Assembly (NCBI RefSeq): GCF_022482905.1
Contig: NZ_JAKVOI010000001.1
Span: 3,411,958-3,475,957, forward strand
Direction of reading: 5' to 3'
DNA length: 64,000 bases
DNA from: Clostridium sp.
GTDB taxonomy: Bacteria > Bacillota > Clostridia > Clostridiales > Clostridiaceae
The position numbers were made by a program, and so were the translations under genes. The number at the start of each line of letters is the position of its first letter. Position 1 is the stretch's first letter. The notes beneath the pieces were generated by a model that saw nothing but the letters and a program-made list of their open reading frames with translations, did not search any database and was not told where the DNA came from. This document shows positions 24,928 through 33,906 of this stretch, piece by piece.

Positions 24928-25737
24928 ATGTATTATATTGAAGTAGAGGAAGGTATAAAAATTCTGGTGGATGATCTGAATCCTCGTGGGAAAGATGTCA
25001 TATTCCTTATTCATGGATGGCCTCTGAACCATAAAATGTTTGAATATCAGCTTGATTTGCTTCCTGAATATGGTTATAGGTGTATAAGTATTGATCTAAG
25101 GGGATTTGGAAGTTCAGATAAACCCTGGAAAGGATACTCTTATGACAGACTGTCTGATGACGTAAGGGTTATTATTGAAACACTTGAATTGAAAAACATA
25201 ACTCTTGTAGGTTTCTCAATGGGAGCTGCAGTGGCAATCAGATATATGTCACGATACTATAGCTATAATGTATCAAAACTTGTACTGATGTCTCCAGCTG
25301 CACCATCTTTTACCAGACGCAAAGGATATCCTTATGGCATGGATGTCAATGGAGTTGAGGATTTAATCAGGCAGGCCCGTGAAAATAGACCTGAAATGAT
25401 GGCTGGTATTGGAAAAATATTCTTTGCAGGAAATACAACGGACAATTTTATGAACTGGTTTCAGAATCTTGGCCTGGAGGCTTCAGGACATTCGACCATA
25501 GAAACTGCCAGATCACTTAAAGATGAGGATCTCAGATCTGAGATCAACAAGATTAATGTAACAACAGGTATATTCCATGGTAAAATGGACAAGATATGCC
25601 CATTTGAATTTGCAGAAGAATTGAACAGGGGTATAAAAAATTCTCAGCTTTATCCATTTGAATTCAGCGGACATGGAATTTTCCATGATGAACTGGGAAA
25701 GTTTAATTCCGAGCTCCTTAAATTTATAAAAGGCTGA
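24928..25737 (+). CDS. Alpha/beta-fold hydrolase
   Basis: A 269-residue serine hydrolase. The oxyanion motif FLIHGWPLN, the segment IDLRGFGSSDKP, the nucleophile elbow GFSMGA (Ser at about residue 98), an acid in GKMDKICP and the His in SGHGIFHDE complete the triad. It resembles the arylesterase/haloperoxidase branch; substrate unknown. No signal peptide. It ends two bases before the stop of convergent cls, leaving no room for a terminator. Confidence 0.88.
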   Translation: MYYIEVEEGIKILVDDLNPRGKDVIFLIHGWPLNHKMFEYQLDLLPEYGYRCISIDLRGFGSSDKPWKGYSYDRLSDDVRVIIETLELKNITLVGFSMGAAVAIRYMSRYYSYNVSKLVLMSPAAPSFTRRKGYPYGMDVNGVEDLIRQARENRPEMMAGIGKIFFAGNTTDNFMNWFQNLGLEASGHSTIETARSLKDEDLRSEINKINVTTGIFHGKMDKICPFEFAEELNRGIKNSQLYPFEFSGHGIFHDELGKFNSELLKFIKG

Positions 25738-25739
25738 TA

Positions 25740-27263
25740 TTATGCCAGTGGTGCAAACAGTCTGAGGATAGATTCCAGAATTTTTTTTAAGAAACTTCGT
25801 CTTTCCCAGACTTCCTTATGCACTTTTTTCGATACCATTTTGGTTTTAATGAAATCTCTATAAATTTCATTTATTGCAGGTGTATCATACATATAGGTTG
25901 CACATTCAAAATGTAGGAATAAACTTCTATAGTCCATATTTATTGTTCCAATTACAGCACATTCATCATCGGATACGAAATTTTTACTATGGATGAATCC
26001 AGGCATATACTCATATATTTCCACTCCGGAATCAAGCAGTTTGTCATAATGTGATCTTGTTAGAATCTGAATAATTTTTTTATCCGGGATATGGGGGGTT
26101 ATTATTTTTACATCAACCCCTCTTTTGGCTGCCAGGGAAAGAGCCAAAATCATTTCGTAGCTTATTATCAAATAAGGAGTTGTAATATAGATATAATTTT
26201 TGGCGCTGTTTATTATATTTAAATATATATCCTCGGCTGTACTGTCGAGTCTTTCCGGTCCACTAGCATATGGAATTACTATACCTTCATTCAACATCAT
26301 TTTTTGTGCCAATTTATATCTTTTGATGTCTTCCTTTTTATGAGTTATCGATTGCCACATTTTTAGAAACATCACTGTAAAACTATAAACGGCATCACCT
26401 TCTATGCATACGGCGGAATCCTTCCAGTAACCGTATTTTCTATACAGGTTTATGTATTCATCGCCAATATTGATTCCTCCATTGAAGGCAACTCTTCCGT
26501 CTACTATAACTAGTTTTCTGTGGTCTCTGTAGTTTAGCATAACATTTAAAATAAGTTTCATAGGGTTGAAAATCTTGAATTTTATATTGTTTTCTCTGAG
26601 TATTTTTCTAAATTTGGGAGGAAGAACAAATAGTGAGCCGATATAGTCGACTAAAATTCTGACTTCTACGCCGCTCCTGGATTTTTTCTTCAGTATTTCG
26701 AGAATTTTGTCCCACATTATGCCCTTTGAAATTATAAAATATTCAATGAAAATAAATTTTTGGGCACTTTTCAATTCCTTTATAAGTCTTTTATACATAA
26801 GTTCTCCCGAGGGAAAGTATTCAATTTTTGTATTTGTATAAGCAGGATATCCGCTGATGTTTTTTATAAGTCTTGTTTCATTGTATCGTGCTTTATTCTC
26901 GATTTTAATAGAATGCAACAGTGAAAAATCCTCTTTAGGAAATACTCCTTTCTCAAAACTTATTCTGTTGATCTTACTAAAATTACGTAGTATCCCAATT
27001 CTGGATACGATGTAAATAATTACGCCTATTACTGGGATCAGGAGTATCAATGCTATCCAGCTGATCTTGTAGGAAGTATTTTCGTCCTTGTAATTGAGAT
27101 GAATTACTGCAATGGCACTTATAATTTCAAATGCTATGAAATAGTATATGAAGAATATATTAAATACATTATAAACAAGGGTTATGGCTATAAATTGAAA
27201 TATTACCCAAAATGTAAAGACTATAAATTTAAGAATTGAAATAAATGATTTTCTTTCTCCCAT
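25740..27263 (-). CDS. cls: Cardiolipin synthase
   Basis: Membrane phospholipase-D superfamily enzyme making cardiolipin from two phosphatidylglycerols. Two N-terminal membrane helices (about residues 10-60) precede two HKD motifs: HRKLVIVDGRVAFNGG (about 220) and HSKNFVSDDECAVIGTINMD (about 400). 507 residues, typical of bacterial ClsA/B type. A GTG at 27272 overlaps the AGGTG ribosome-binding site, so the ATG at 27263 is chosen. The zinc-ribbon gene lies 30 bases upstream in the same direction. Confidence 0.95.
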   Translation of the reverse strand: MGERKSFISILKFIVFTFWVIFQFIAITLVYNVFNIFFIYYFIAFEIISAIAVIHLNYKDENTSYKISWIALILLIPVIGVIIYIVSRIGILRNFSKINRISFEKGVFPKEDFSLLHSIKIENKARYNETRLIKNISGYPAYTNTKIEYFPSGELMYKRLIKELKSAQKFIFIEYFIISKGIMWDKILEILKKKSRSGVEVRILVDYIGSLFVLPPKFRKILRENNIKFKIFNPMKLILNVMLNYRDHRKLVIVDGRVAFNGGINIGDEYINLYRKYGYWKDSAVCIEGDAVYSFTVMFLKMWQSITHKKEDIKRYKLAQKMMLNEGIVIPYASGPERLDSTAEDIYLNIINSAKNYIYITTPYLIISYEMILALSLAAKRGVDVKIITPHIPDKKIIQILTRSHYDKLLDSGVEIYEYMPGFIHSKNFVSDDECAVIGTINMDYRSLFLHFECATYMYDTPAINEIYRDFIKTKMVSKKVHKEVWERRSFLKKILESILRLFAPLA

Positions 27264-27295
27264 AATAAACACCTGCCTTTACATTTTACTTTAGT

Positions 27296-27688
27296 TTATG
27301 ATTTTCCCTTAAAAGAAGTGCCACAGTTCCTGCAAGTTATAGTTATTTTCCCTTTATGCCTTGGAACTCTCATTTTTTGCGAACAATTGGGACATTTAAA
27401 TATCTTATAATACCTTCGTTGATTTGATGAGGTTTTGAATCCGGAGAACATCCTTTCCAGTGGTGCTATAAAGTTTTCATATGACTGCAGTTCATGATGT
27501 CTCTTGTATTTATTTTTTGAGAGACATCTCCATGTGCTGTATACAATACAGACAAAACCAAAAGTAGAACTGCCCCTTGATCTGAAAATTGAAAGAATGA
27601 ATCCTATTATATAAAGATGTTTTGAAAGTTTGTCGACACCATAGCAATCTCTAAAGTAATATGACAATTTATTTAAAAAGTTATTCAA
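27296..27688 (-). CDS. Small membrane protein with C-terminal zinc ribbon
   Basis: A 130-residue protein. One hydrophobic segment (HLYIIGFILSIF and following, about residues 26-48) is followed by a basic linker and a zinc-ribbon with two Cys pairs (CPNCSQKMRVPRHKGKITIT then CRNCG). It resembles small clostridial proteins of unknown role found near cls. The first GTG (27697) overlaps AGGAG, whereas the TTG at 27688 is eight bases away and is preferred; this start is uncertain. Probably co-transcribed with cls. Confidence 0.72.
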   Translation of the reverse strand: MNNFLNKLSYYFRDCYGVDKLSKHLYIIGFILSIFRSRGSSTFGFVCIVYSTWRCLSKNKYKRHHELQSYENFIAPLERMFSGFKTSSNQRRYYKIFKCPNCSQKMRVPRHKGKITITCRNCGTSFKGKS

Positions 27689-27697
27689 ATTTACCAC

Positions 27698-28151
27698 TCC
27701 TGTAAATGAATTTCTAGATAATTATACAATAAAATTTTAATCTTTGCATTTAATTTATTTAGTACAAAAAATTTTAAAATATATTTTTTATTGCAATTTA
27801 TGAATTTTTATACATCAACAAAATAGCTATTATAATTCAATTTTAAATATATTTTGAAATATATTAATTATTTTAGGCATTTATTGTAATAAAGTTATTA
27901 ATAATTATACATATTGTAATTACTTGATACCGTTGACATAAGCATAAATTTATGATAATATCATAAAAAATGTATGGGAAAATTGAAATTTATTTAAAAA
28001 GTCAAAATTGAATTTGTAGGTTATTGATTGTTAAGATTATTCTTAATATTGCAAGTTTTATTTCTTGTGCTTATATTAGATAGTTTTCTTGGATATTTTT
28101 AATGGCTAATCCAAGTTTCTATATTTATAATAATTTGATGGGAGGACTATT
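27698..28151 (+). other. Long AT-rich divergent intergenic region
   Basis: About 450 bases, over 75% A+T. A TTGACA at 27933-27938 with a GATAAT/TAATAT at 27954-27962 is a plausible promoter for oppA, leaving a leader of about 185 bases in which I see no known riboswitch. No ORF of interest. Confidence 0.45.
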
Positions 28152-29795
28152 ATGTTAAAAGGAAAATCAAGAATTTCCTCAATTGTATTGTCGCTTGTGC
28201 TTGTTGGTTCGATATTCGCAGGTTGTGGAAATTCTACCAGCAAAGGAAGCGATAAAAGTACCATAAAGGTAAATATAAGTGCCGATCCTAAGTCAATTGA
28301 TCCGGGGTTGTGCAATACTATTGAGGGAGCTCATGTTATTGAAAATGCATTTGAAGGACTTACCGATATGGACGGACAAGGAAAAATTCAGCCAGGTGTT
28401 GCCGAAAAATGGGATGTATCAAGTGATGGACTTACCTATACTTTTCATTTGAGGAAAAATGCAAAGTGGTCAGATGGAAAAGCAGTTACCGCTAAAGATT
28501 TTGAGTACGCATGGAAAAGGGCCCTGAATCCTAAAACTGCTTCTGAATATGCCTATCAGCTGTACTATTTAAAAAATGGACAAGCATATAACGAGGGAAA
28601 AGTTGGAGCAGACCAGGTAGGAATTAAAGCAAAAGATGACTATACTCTAGTTGCAAATCTTCAGGATCCTACTCCATATTTTTTATACCTTACATCTTTT
28701 ACAACTTATAAACCTATAAGAAAGGATGCAGTTGACAAAAGCCCGGATGCATGGGCAACAAAAGCAGATACGTACATATCAAACGGACCTTACAAGATGG
28801 TTGAATACAAACAGAAGGATAGTTTGAATTTTGAAAAAAATCCTAATTACTGGGATGCTAAAAATGTTAAAATTGAAAGAGTAGAGTTTAAGACTTTGGA
28901 AAATGCGAGCAGCTATTATGCTGCATTCAAAACAGGGGATCTGGATTTGATTGACAAACCGCCTGCTACGGAAACCCCTAATTTGCTAAAGAATGGAACG
29001 GCTAAAGCATATCCTTATTTTGGAGTATATTATTATATGGCAAATGTTTCTCCACAGGCTGCAAGTGTAAATCCTGAGGCAGCTAAAGTATTAGGTAATG
29101 TAAAAGTTAGAAAAGCGTTGAGTCTTGCTATTGATAGAAGCGCAATAGTAAAAGATGTCACAAAATCTGGTGAGAAACCTGCAACTTCTTTTGTACCTGG
29201 TGTTGTGAGTGATTCCAATGGTGGAGAATTTAAAAATAAGGAATATCTTCCTGAGAAAGCTGACATAGCACAGGCTAGAAAGCTTTTAGCTGAAGCTGGA
29301 TATCCTGACGGAAAGGGATTTCCTACTCTTGAGGTACTGTATAATACCGATCAGACCAATCAAAATATAGCACAGGCAGTACAGGATATGTGGAAGAAAA
29401 ATTTAAAGATAAATATTACTCTCAGAAATGTTGAAAGGAAAATTCAGATATCTGAACTATTAAAGCACAATTTTGTTGTTGGTGGCAGCAGATGGATAGC
29501 GGACTACAATGACCCTATGACTTTTCTTGATATGTTTACTACGACGGGAGGAAACAATATGCCGGGGTATTCAAATCCAAGCTATGACAAGTTAATTGGT
29601 CAGGCCAAATCAGAACCAGACACTTCAAAAAGGGCAAAACTAATACATCAGGCGGAGGATATACTCATGAATGATGCACCTGTAATTCCTATTTATGAAT
29701 ATTCAGAGGTTGTTTGTATAAACAAGAAGCTTAAAGGTGTTCAAATAACTCCTATAGGATCTTTTATATTGAAAGGAGCCAGTTTGCAAGAATAA
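28152..29795 (+). CDS. oppA: Oligopeptide ABC transporter substrate-binding lipoprotein
   Basis: A 547-residue SBP_bac_5 family lipoprotein: lipobox at GSIFAGC (Cys about 25), Ser/Lys-rich linker, then the peptide-binding fold with the family signature AENAFEGLT-like segment and AEKWDVSSDGLTYTFHLRKN. It would capture oligopeptides for import; no permease or ATPase genes are adjacent, so partners must be encoded elsewhere (orphan binding protein). RBS GGGAGG. Followed by a structured region and terminator. Confidence 0.9.
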   Translation: MLKGKSRISSIVLSLVLVGSIFAGCGNSTSKGSDKSTIKVNISADPKSIDPGLCNTIEGAHVIENAFEGLTDMDGQGKIQPGVAEKWDVSSDGLTYTFHLRKNAKWSDGKAVTAKDFEYAWKRALNPKTASEYAYQLYYLKNGQAYNEGKVGADQVGIKAKDDYTLVANLQDPTPYFLYLTSFTTYKPIRKDAVDKSPDAWATKADTYISNGPYKMVEYKQKDSLNFEKNPNYWDAKNVKIERVEFKTLENASSYYAAFKTGDLDLIDKPPATETPNLLKNGTAKAYPYFGVYYYMANVSPQAASVNPEAAKVLGNVKVRKALSLAIDRSAIVKDVTKSGEKPATSFVPGVVSDSNGGEFKNKEYLPEKADIAQARKLLAEAGYPDGKGFPTLEVLYNTDQTNQNIAQAVQDMWKKNLKINITLRNVERKIQISELLKHNFVVGGSRWIADYNDPMTFLDMFTTTGGNNMPGYSNPSYDKLIGQAKSEPDTSKRAKLIHQAEDILMNDAPVIPIYEYSEVVCINKKLKGVQITPIGSFILKGASLQE

Positions 29796-29813
29796 AAAAT
29801 TCATGGAAGAATA

Positions 29814-29871
29814 ATATTGACCCGTTTACGGGTGAGGTAGTAAAGTGTGCTAGTAGCACTGCCAGCAATAT
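29814..29871 (+). ncRNA. Unrecognised structured RNA element downstream of oppA
   Basis: ATATTG (29814-29819) can pair with CAATAT (29866-29871), enclosing a perfect hairpin ACCCGT/ACGGGT (29820-29833) and a second one GTGCTA/TAGCAC (29847-29859), which has an alternative GGTAGT/ACTGCC pairing. This three-way-junction-like fold is directly followed by an intrinsic terminator. It could be a 3'-UTR element of oppA, a small RNA, or a leader for the LevR-like gene. I cannot match it to a known class. Confidence 0.45.
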
Positions 29872-29875
29872 GGGG

Positions 29876-29916
29876 CTGTCGTACTAAAAAAATTAGTGCG
29901 ACAGTTTTTTTTATTT
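29876..29916 (+). terminator. Terminator between oppA and the LevR-like gene
   Basis: CTGTCGTACTAA (29876-29887) pairs with TTAGTGCGACAG (29893-29904) with one G.U, followed by eight T and ATTT. Confidence 0.88.
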
Positions 29917-29996
29917 GAATTGTTACCTGAAATAAGTTAATTGTATAATGTTATATATAAGTTGAAATATATTTTAATGCAGAAAGGGGATTGAAG

Positions 29997-32777
29997 ATGA
30001 AGAGAATTGATAGAATACACAATTATCTGATAGAGAGAACCCTTCAACTTGATATAAACAGTTTAAAAGGAAAAGTCGGATTCAGTGCCAAGGAAATATC
30101 CGATGAACTTGGAATATTGAGAAACAATGTAAGTATGGAATTGAACATACTTTTGAAGCAGGACAAGGTAATAAAGATTATAGGCAGGCCAGTGTTGTTT
30201 ATAGATAAAAGTTCTTTGGAAGATAAGCTTCAATATAATATAGAAAAAGGACCGCTGGAAGTTGACAGCATAGACAGTATTATAAAGGATAATGGTCATT
30301 TCGGTGGGAAAAAGTCTCCTTTCGACAATCTGATAGGATTTGAGACTGGACTCAAGAACCAGGTGGAGCAGGCTAAGGCAGCCATACTTTATCCGCCCAA
30401 TGGTCTTCACACGCTTATTGTGGGACAGACAGGAGTCGGTAAAACTTTATTTGCAAACATGATGTATAATTATGCCAGGTATGTTAAAAGATTTGATGAC
30501 AATTCCCCATTTGTAATATTTAACTGTGCCGACTATTATAATAATTCACAGCTCCTTATATCCCATATATTCGGTCATCTGAAGGGTGCTTTTACCGGTG
30601 CCGACAAAGAAAAGGAAGGACTTGTCGAGAGGGCGGATGGGGGAATGCTGTTCTTGGATGAAATCCACAGGCTTCCACCTGAAGGACAGGAAATGATATT
30701 TTATTTCATGGATACAGGAACCTATAACAAACTTGGTGAAACTGAGAGAAGGAGAAAATCAAATGTATTTATAGTATGTGCCACCACAGAAGACCCGGAT
30801 TCATCTCTACTGAGAACATTTGTAAGAAGAATTCCAATAATAATAAGTATACCAAGTCTTAATGAGAGGCCGGCAGAAGACAAAATAAACATACTTAAAT
30901 ATCTAATATCAAATGAAGCACACAGAATCAACAAGCCCATAAAAATTGAGGAAAATGCAGTAAAGGCACTTATAGGAAGTGTATCCTATGGAAATATAGG
31001 ACAGATGAAATCAAATATACAGCTTGTATGTGCAAAGGGTTTTCTAAACAGTATAGAAAACAGTGAATATGTGGAAATTGATTTCAAGTTACTTCCTCCG
31101 GATATAAAAAAAGGATTGTTTCTGCTTGGTGCCAGAAGAAATGAAATGGAGGAGATATCTAAATATGTAAATTCACAGCTTATAGTAGCACCGGAAGGGT
31201 ATAAGGTGCTTATAGATGAGGATCCTTATGAACCTCCGTTCAATCTGTATAAGATTATAGAAGACAAGGCCATAATACTGAAAGATGAAGGACTTGATGA
31301 TGATTCTATAAAAGATTTCATAGCAACTGATATAAATGTTCACATAAAGGGATTTTATGACAAGTTTAAAGACGGTGAAAAAGACAGAAAAAAGATATTG
31401 AAGGTAGTAGATGAGAATGTACTGGAATTTGCAGATGAGATAAGAATTCTTGTTCAAAAAAGACTGGACAGAAAATTGTCGGACAGGTTCCTGTATGCTC
31501 TTAGCCTGCATTTAAGTGCGTTTTTCAAAAGAATTGAAAGCGGAAGACCGGTAAAATATACTAATATATCAAGTATAATAAAGGATAATCCACGAGAATA
31601 CGATGTTTCTCTGGAAATAAAAAAGCTTATAGAAAAAAGATATAGTATATCGGTTCCGAAGATGGAAGTCATATATCTCACTCTTCTTTTAAGTTCTATC
31701 CAGGATGAGCAGAATGATGGGAATGTGGCCATTATAGTAGCCGCCCATGGAAATAGTACTGCTACAAGCATGGTGAATGTAGCAAAAAAACTCCTTGGAG
31801 ATTGCAATATGCAGGCAATAGATATGCCTCTGGAAGTAAACCCCGAAGATATATTGGACAAAATGATAAAAAGGGTTCAGGAAATAGATATGGGAAAAGG
31901 TGTGCTCCTTCTGGTCGATATGGGTTCGCTGGCAAATTTTGATACTGTAATAATTGAAAAGACGGGTATAGATATAAAGACCATAGATATGGTATCTACT
32001 CCGCTTGTGCTGGAGGCTGTAAGAAAGGCCAATATATTTGATATGGACCTTGACAGAATATATGAGTCGCTGAAAGGCTTCAGAGGATATAGTATGAGTT
32101 TGAAGGAAAAAGGGAATCAGCATGCGAACAGAGCTTTTGTCACTATTTGTTCAAGTGGAGAGGGTACGGCGGTAAAGCTTGAGGAACTGGTTGAAGATGT
32201 AATACACAATATAACTGATGAACGTATAGATGTAATACCTGTAGGATTGAAAAATCTGAAGGACAGTATAAAAACCATTCAAAACAAATATGAGGTCATG
32301 GCTTGTATTGGTATTGTAAATCCAAAGATGGACATACCTTTTATATCTCTGGAATCACTTATAAATGGATGTGGAGAAAAGATAATAGGTGATATTGTGG
32401 CAAGTAATACTGCAGTTGAAGTAAATGAAGGTAAAAGTGTTGTTGTGGAGGATTTGTGCAGGGATAGCCTGGGTGAGTTCCTAACTTATTTGAATCCATC
32501 CAAAATAATAAGTGTATTAATAGATTTTATCAGTGTATTGGAAAAAAGGATGAATACACATTTTAAGAATTCTCTATGCATAAAGCTTATAGTACATACA
32601 GGGTGTGCACTTGAAAGGATGATAGTGAAAGAAGGACTTATATATAGGGATGATAAAAGCGGACTTGATGTAGAACTTGTTAATATATTGAAGGATGAAG
32701 CCGGTATATTCAAGTCAACATTGAATATAGAACTGACTGATGATGAAATTTATTATATATCGGAGATGCTGAGATGA
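29997..32777 (+). CDS. LevR-type sigma-54 activator with PTS regulatory domains
   Basis: A 926-residue transcription activator. In order: N-terminal winged-helix DNA-binding domain (about 1-70), AAA+ domain with Walker A GQTGVGKT (about 142), GAFTGA loop for sigma-54 contact (about 198) and Walker B GGMLFLDEI; PRD1 (about 430-545); an EIIA-Man-like domain with AAHG (His about 583); an EIIB-Gat-like domain (ICSSGEGT, Cys about 716); and PRD2 with HTGCALERM (about 875). PTS components phosphorylate these domains to tune activity. It lies 200 bases upstream of a -24/-12 promoter driving mannose-family PTS genes, its obvious target. ATG at 29997 behind AAAGGGGA; a TTG two codons earlier is less likely. 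Confidence 0.95.
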   Translation: MKRIDRIHNYLIERTLQLDINSLKGKVGFSAKEISDELGILRNNVSMELNILLKQDKVIKIIGRPVLFIDKSSLEDKLQYNIEKGPLEVDSIDSIIKDNGHFGGKKSPFDNLIGFETGLKNQVEQAKAAILYPPNGLHTLIVGQTGVGKTLFANMMYNYARYVKRFDDNSPFVIFNCADYYNNSQLLISHIFGHLKGAFTGADKEKEGLVERADGGMLFLDEIHRLPPEGQEMIFYFMDTGTYNKLGETERRRKSNVFIVCATTEDPDSSLLRTFVRRIPIIISIPSLNERPAEDKINILKYLISNEAHRINKPIKIEENAVKALIGSVSYGNIGQMKSNIQLVCAKGFLNSIENSEYVEIDFKLLPPDIKKGLFLLGARRNEMEEISKYVNSQLIVAPEGYKVLIDEDPYEPPFNLYKIIEDKAIILKDEGLDDDSIKDFIATDINVHIKGFYDKFKDGEKDRKKILKVVDENVLEFADEIRILVQKRLDRKLSDRFLYALSLHLSAFFKRIESGRPVKYTNISSIIKDNPREYDVSLEIKKLIEKRYSISVPKMEVIYLTLLLSSIQDEQNDGNVAIIVAAHGNSTATSMVNVAKKLLGDCNMQAIDMPLEVNPEDILDKMIKRVQEIDMGKGVLLLVDMGSLANFDTVIIEKTGIDIKTIDMVSTPLVLEAVRKANIFDMDLDRIYESLKGFRGYSMSLKEKGNQHANRAFVTICSSGEGTAVKLEELVEDVIHNITDERIDVIPVGLKNLKDSIKTIQNKYEVMACIGIVNPKMDIPFISLESLINGCGEKIIGDIVASNTAVEVNEGKSVVVEDLCRDSLGEFLTYLNPSKIISVLIDFISVLEKRMNTHFKNSLCIKLIVHTGCALERMIVKEGLIYRDDKSGLDVELVNILKDEAGIFKSTLNIELTDDEIYYISEMLR

Positions 32778-32831
32778 ATTTCTTGATTTCCACAAGTGTA
32801 TTAATATAGAAATATTAGAGTATTAAAAATA

Positions 32832-32882
32832 AAGCTTCTCATTTCATAGCGATATTTACAAATGCTGTGAAATGAGGAGCTT
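32832..32882 (+). repeat. 19-bp inverted repeat upstream of the sigma-54 promoter
   Basis: AAGCTTCTCATTTCATAGC (32832-32850) pairs fully (two G.U) with GCTGTGAAATGAGGAGCTT (32864-32882). No T-run follows. It is 55 bases after the activator stop and about 60-105 bases upstream of the predicted sigma-54 start, the right place for an upstream activating sequence; it could alternatively be a poor terminator. Confidence 0.6.
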
Positions 32883-32911
32883 ATATTATCTCGTACTTTT
32901 AATACACTAGT

Positions 32912-32928
32912 TTGGCATGACAATTGCA
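32912..32928 (+). promoter_or_regulatory. Sigma-54 (-24/-12) promoter of the PTS operon
   Basis: TTGGCATGACAATTGCA matches the consensus TGGCAC-N5-TTGCW. GG (32914-32915) and GC (32926-32927) are exactly 12 bases apart. The start site would be about 32939, 35 bases before the IIA gene. The LevR-type activator gene is immediately upstream. Confidence 0.92.
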
Positions 32929-32973
32929 TTATATATAAGTGTAATTAAAGCACTAGGATTTGGAGGAGATATT

Positions 32974-33399
32974 ATGGTAGCTATTATTATAGGGACTCAT
33001 GGGAAGTTTTCAAAAGAGATTTTAAGATCTGCAGAAATGATATTTGGAAGTCAGGAAAATGTTGCGGCGGTAACATTTGAACCTGGTGAAAATGTTGAAG
33101 ATCTTGTGAGTAGGTATAAGAGTGAAATGGAAGAGCTGGACTGCAGTGATGGAGTTTTGTTTATGGTGGATCTGTTCGGTGGAAGTCCTTTTAATGCAGC
33201 AAGCAATATAGTTGTTTCATCTGAAAAAAACATGGATGTAGTGACGGGGATAAATATGCCGATGCTTTTGGAAGTATTCAGTACTAGAAGTTCCTCGACT
33301 CTGGAAGAAATATTGAATACAGCCAGAAAATCAGGACTCGAGGGAATAAAGTCCTTAAAAGAAAGCTTATCTGAAAATATAGAGGAGGATGATTTATAA
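32974..33399 (+). CDS. PTS mannose-family IIA component
   Basis: 141-residue EIIA domain; phospho-accepting His is His9 in IIIGTHGKFS, and the DLFGGSPFNAA motif is typical. Receives phosphate from HPr and passes it to IIB. Upstream in-frame codons to 32917 lie inside the sigma-54 promoter, so the ATG at 32974 behind GGAGGAG is right. First gene of the four-gene PTS operon. Confidence 0.95.
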   Translation: MVAIIIGTHGKFSKEILRSAEMIFGSQENVAAVTFEPGENVEDLVSRYKSEMEELDCSDGVLFMVDLFGGSPFNAASNIVVSSEKNMDVVTGINMPMLLEVFSTRSSSTLEEILNTARKSGLEGIKSLKESLSENIEEDDL

Positions 33400-33882
33400 A
33401 TGATGAATATAGTTTTGGCAAGAATAGATGACAGATTGATACACGGACAGGTTGCTACTGTTTGGGCCAAGGAAACAAAATGTGAAAGAATAATAGTATG
33501 CAATGATGACGTAGCCAAGGACAGTATAAGAAAGACACTTCTTGTGCAGGTAGCACCTCCTGGAATAAAGGCAAATGTTGTGGGAGTTGAAAAGGCAGTA
33601 AGGGTATATAAAAATCCAAAATATGAGGGAGTAAAGGTATTATACCTGTTTACCAATCCTACTGATATACTCCGAATGGTTGAAGGTGGAGTTGATATAA
33701 AAAGTGTAAATATTGGAGGAATGTCATTTAAAGAGGGGAAAAAACAGATAAATGGAGTTGTATCCGTAAATGAGAAGGATATAGAAGCATTTAAAAAACT
33801 TCATGAAAAAGGTATAGAACTTGAAATAAGAAAAGTCAGCAAGGATACCAAAGTAGATTTAATGACTTTGATAGATAGATAA
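33400..33882 (+). CDS. PTS mannose/fructose/sorbose-family IIB component
   Basis: 160 residues; phospho-accepting His in ARIDDRLIHGQVATVW (His15). The VNIGGMSF segment is typical of the family. It begins right after the IIA stop (two ATGs in a row; the second may be used), so IIA and IIB are separate proteins rather than a fused IIAB. Cytoplasmic, handing phosphate to sugar bound by IIC-IID. Confidence 0.95.
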   Translation: MMNIVLARIDDRLIHGQVATVWAKETKCERIIVCNDDVAKDSIRKTLLVQVAPPGIKANVVGVEKAVRVYKNPKYEGVKVLYLFTNPTDILRMVEGGVDIKSVNIGGMSFKEGKKQINGVVSVNEKDIEAFKKLHEKGIELEIRKVSKDTKVDLMTLIDR

Positions 33883-33906
33883 TTATTTTAAAAAGGAGAT
33901 GTTATT

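Noticed and set aside
27698-28151. Possible CRISPR or repeat array in the AT-rich region
   Set aside because: Only low-complexity AT sequence; no regularly spaced direct repeats. No CRISPR array or cas gene was found anywhere in the window.
29876-29904. Possible insertion-sequence terminal repeat (GGGGCTGTCG...)
   Set aside because: Resembles ends of some transposons, but no transposase or second end is seen, and it functions plausibly as a terminator.
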